Made by a program: the position numbers and the translations under genes. A stretch of 17,513 nucleotides of DNA from an uncultured Rickettsiales bacterium (lineage in GTDB: Bacteria; Pseudomonadota; Alphaproteobacteria; Rickettsiales; UBA1997): the NCBI GenBank assembly GCA_937927795.1, contig CALBSF010000247.1:1-17513 (forward strand), in the 5' to 3' direction. Under the pieces are notes generated by a model. The model made no database searches, was not told the DNA's origin, and saw only the letters and a list, made by a program, of their open reading frames with translations. Below, in pieces: positions 15,776 to 17,513 of this stretch (positions are counted from its first letter, which is position 1; each line of letters opens with the position of its first letter).

Positions 15776-15805
15776 CAGAATTTTTTATTAACAAATTATT
15801 TAAAT

Positions 15806-17017
15806 ATGACGATAAGAAAAAAATTACTTTTAGCAACTTCGCTTTTTATTGCCTCGCAAGGTCAGGCTTTAGCTGCTGGTTACTCTACTAGTTTATATTC
15901 AACTTCTGGACTTGCTAACTCTTACGCTGGTTCTGCCGCTGGCTCTCACGATGTAAGTGATATGTTTTTTAACCCAGCAACTTTATCAGATATTAAAACT
16001 AAGCAGTTTGTAGCTTCAGTAAGTTATTTAGATTTAAAAATAAAACCTTACAACACTTCAAGTGCTGGCTCTTACGGCAGCAGAACTGATGATGCTGGTC
16101 GTAACGCTATGGTTCCAGCCTTTTACTTTTCAACACCTGTAAGCAAAAGCACTACATTTGGTTTAGCAGTTACTTCTCCATTTGGATTGGCAACTACCTA
16201 TAATAATGATTGGGCAGCAAATCAAAGTGCGATTGCAAGTGCTATTAAAACAATCAATATTAATCCAAGTGTATCTTACAAGCTTAGCGATAAATTAGCG
16301 GTTGCTGTCGGTGCTCAATTACAATATATGGAACTTGTTGTTACTAGAGATTTATTTGGTAATTCAGGTGCGTTTGGTAAAACTAAAGGTAATGATTGGG
16401 GATATGGTTATACTTTGGGCGCGCATTATAAACTTAATGATCAAGTAAAATTTGGTATTGGTTATCGCTCAAAAATTGATCACAGATTGGAAGGTAATAC
16501 TTCAGTTAACGGCACTAGACTTTCTGGAACAAATGCAAATATATCAACTCCTGAATCTTTAACGATTGGTGGTTCTTTCAAACTAAATCCTAAATTGGAA
16601 TTAGTTTCTGATATTACTTGGACTCGTTGGTCTAGATTTAAAAGCTTCATAGCACATCAAGATAGACCTTTGGTTGCTGGCGGCGATGATATAAATACTA
16701 CTGTATTTAATTTTCAAGATTCTTTCATGTATTCTGTTGGTGCTAATTATACTCTTAACGATAAATGGTTACTTAGAGCTGGTAGTGCTTATGAACAAGG
16801 CGGCGTGAGAGATTCTTCAAGAGAGCCAAGAATTCCTGCTTCTGATAGAATTTGGACAAGCTTTGGTTTTAATTACAAATGCAGTAAAACATTATCATTT
16901 GATGCAGCTTACATGCACCAATTCTATAGAATGTCAACAATTGATAATCCTGCTTTAAGCACAAAATATAAAACATCTGTTGATGTGATTTCTTTTGGAG
17001 TTAAAAAAGATTTCTAA
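15806..17017 (+). CDS. Outer membrane protein, FadL/OmpP1 family
   Basis: Beta-barrel outer membrane transporter of the FadL/OmpP1/TodX family, which takes up long-chain fatty acids or other hydrophobic compounds. A clear signal peptide (MTIRKKLLLATSLFIASQG, cleavage after ALA at residue 23 or 24) leads into 'GYSTSLYSTSGLANSYAGSA' and 'FFNPATL', the N-terminal hatch region of the family. The rest is alternating strands with aromatic ends, including 'SVSYKLSDKLAVAVGAQLQY' and 'GYGYTLGAHYKLND', and the protein ends in 'FGVKKDF', the terminal Phe expected for barrel assembly. Length 403 is normal. It follows sdhA by 30 nt and is ended by a rho-independent terminator. The substrate is unknown; a fatty acid scavenging role is inference. 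Confidence 0.9.
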   Translation: MTIRKKLLLATSLFIASQGQALAAGYSTSLYSTSGLANSYAGSAAGSHDVSDMFFNPATLSDIKTKQFVASVSYLDLKIKPYNTSSAGSYGSRTDDAGRNAMVPAFYFSTPVSKSTTFGLAVTSPFGLATTYNNDWAANQSAIASAIKTININPSVSYKLSDKLAVAVGAQLQYMELVVTRDLFGNSGAFGKTKGNDWGYGYTLGAHYKLNDQVKFGIGYRSKIDHRLEGNTSVNGTRLSGTNANISTPESLTIGGSFKLNPKLELVSDITWTRWSRFKSFIAHQDRPLVAGGDDINTTVFNFQDSFMYSVGANYTLNDKWLLRAGSAYEQGGVRDSSREPRIPASDRIWTSFGFNYKCSKTLSFDAAYMHQFYRMSTIDNPALSTKYKTSVDVISFGVKKDF

Positions 17018-17040
17018 ATAAAACATTTAAATATTCAACC

Positions 17041-17080
17041 AAAAGAGGGATGGCTTTAAAAGGCTCTCCCTCTTTTATTT
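17041..17080 (+). terminator. Rho-independent terminator after the FadL-like gene
   Basis: AAAAGAGGGA at 17041-17050 pairs perfectly with TCCCTCTTTT at 17067-17076 across a 16-nt loop and runs into TCTTTTATTT. It begins 23 nt after the stop codon and separates this gene from the HPt gene. Confidence 0.85.
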
Positions 17081-17092
17081 ACAAATAAAATA

Positions 17093-17431
17093 ATGACAAA
17101 TAAAGCGATAGATACAGAGTTTTTAAGAAGCATAATTGAAAATGATAAAGAGTTTGAAAAAGAACTTTTTGTAATTTTTACTGAAAATGCTAATCGCAAT
17201 TTGGTAAAAATGGAAACGGCGATGAAAAGTTCAGATAATAATTCTTGGTATATGGCTTCTCATGCCTTTAAAGGAGCAGCTGCATCAATTGGAGCTTTTG
17301 GTCTTTCTAAGGTGCTTGAATATGCTCAAAAACATCCTGAAGATTCTTTGTTGCAAAAAGAAGAAATTATAAAGAATGTGAAAACCGAACTTGGTTTAGT
17401 GTTGGAGTTTATTGCTTCAGAGACTGCTTAG
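17093..17431 (+). CDS. Stand-alone HPt phosphotransfer protein
   Basis: Histidine-containing phosphotransfer (HPt) domain protein, a cytosolic carrier of phosphoryl groups between a hybrid kinase and a response regulator. The 112-residue chain is one four-helix bundle. The signature 'SHAFKGAAASIGAFGL' has the phospho-acceptor His57 and Lys60, with the small residues that follow as in ArcB/Ypd1-type HPt domains. There is no kinase, receiver or membrane segment, so it needs partners encoded elsewhere. It starts 13 nt after the preceding terminator, so its promoter must lie inside or just beyond that hairpin, or expression depends on read-through. The partner is unknown. Confidence 0.88.
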   Translation: MTNKAIDTEFLRSIIENDKEFEKELFVIFTENANRNLVKMETAMKSSDNNSWYMASHAFKGAAASIGAFGLSKVLEYAQKHPEDSLLQKEEIIKNVKTELGLVLEFIASETA

Positions 17432-17485
17432 TTTTTTAATTTTTTCTTCATAATCGAGTAACCTCTGGTGCTATCTTAAACCAAT

Positions 17486-17510
17486 CACCCTCACCCTAAC
17501 CCTCTCCCCT
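17486..17510. repeat. Edge of a dispersed CCCTCACCCTAACCCTCTCCC-type repeat
   Basis: The C-rich run CACCCTCACCCTAACCCTCTCCCCT stands out from the AT-rich surroundings and matches a short intergenic repeat I recall from many proteobacterial genomes. The window ends here, so any partner arm is not visible. Confidence 0.5.
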
Positions 17511-17513
17511 CAA

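Overview
The window comes from an AT-rich alphaproteobacterium. The protein set (CTP synthase, alphaproteobacterial-style LptE, lipid A enzymes, SdhA, a long nitronate monooxygenase with a cysteine-rich tail) and the many intergenic palindromic repeats suggest a member of the Rickettsiales or a similar host-associated lineage. That placement is inference from composition and gene content; no rRNA gene is present. The lipid A genes argue against the LPS-less Anaplasma/Ehrlichia type.

Layout. Bases 28-2727 (minus strand) hold pyrG, lptE and a small lipoprotein, transcribed in that order. Bases 2784-2895 hold a palindromic repeat, followed by a minus-strand nitronate monooxygenase-family gene (2908-4314) with a TTG start and a clear Shine-Dalgarno. 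Divergent from it, 4398-7554 is a tight plus-strand operon: xseA, lpxK and an lpxL-like acyltransferase (2-nt gap, then ATGA overlap). Next is the most unusual gene, 7744-10368. It encodes an 874-residue protein of unknown family with a Thr-Pro stalk, one membrane segment, a Gly/Ala/Thr-rich tail and a C-terminal CSIS that reads as a eukaryotic CaaX prenylation box. Bases 10369-10691 are a non-coding cluster of palindromic repeats between convergent genes. Bases 10692-13798 (minus) hold a family 2 glycosyltransferase, fabF and mltG. A 157-bp near-perfect palindrome fills the divergent spacer at 13799-14032. On the plus strand follow a solitary sdhA, a FadL/OmpP1-family outer membrane protein, a rho-independent terminator and a stand-alone HPt phosphotransfer protein. 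The last bases contain the start of another dispersed repeat, cut off by the window edge.

Functionally, most of the window concerns the cell envelope: LPS assembly (LptE), lipid A kinase and acyltransferase, fatty acid elongation (FabF), peptidoglycan chain termination (MltG), a FadL-type porin, lipoproteins and a glycosyltransferase. PyrG (CTP), XseA (DNA repair) and SdhA (TCA cycle/respiration) are housekeeping. No tRNA, rRNA, CRISPR array, transposase or integrase was seen. The 874-residue protein is the best candidate for something undescribed.
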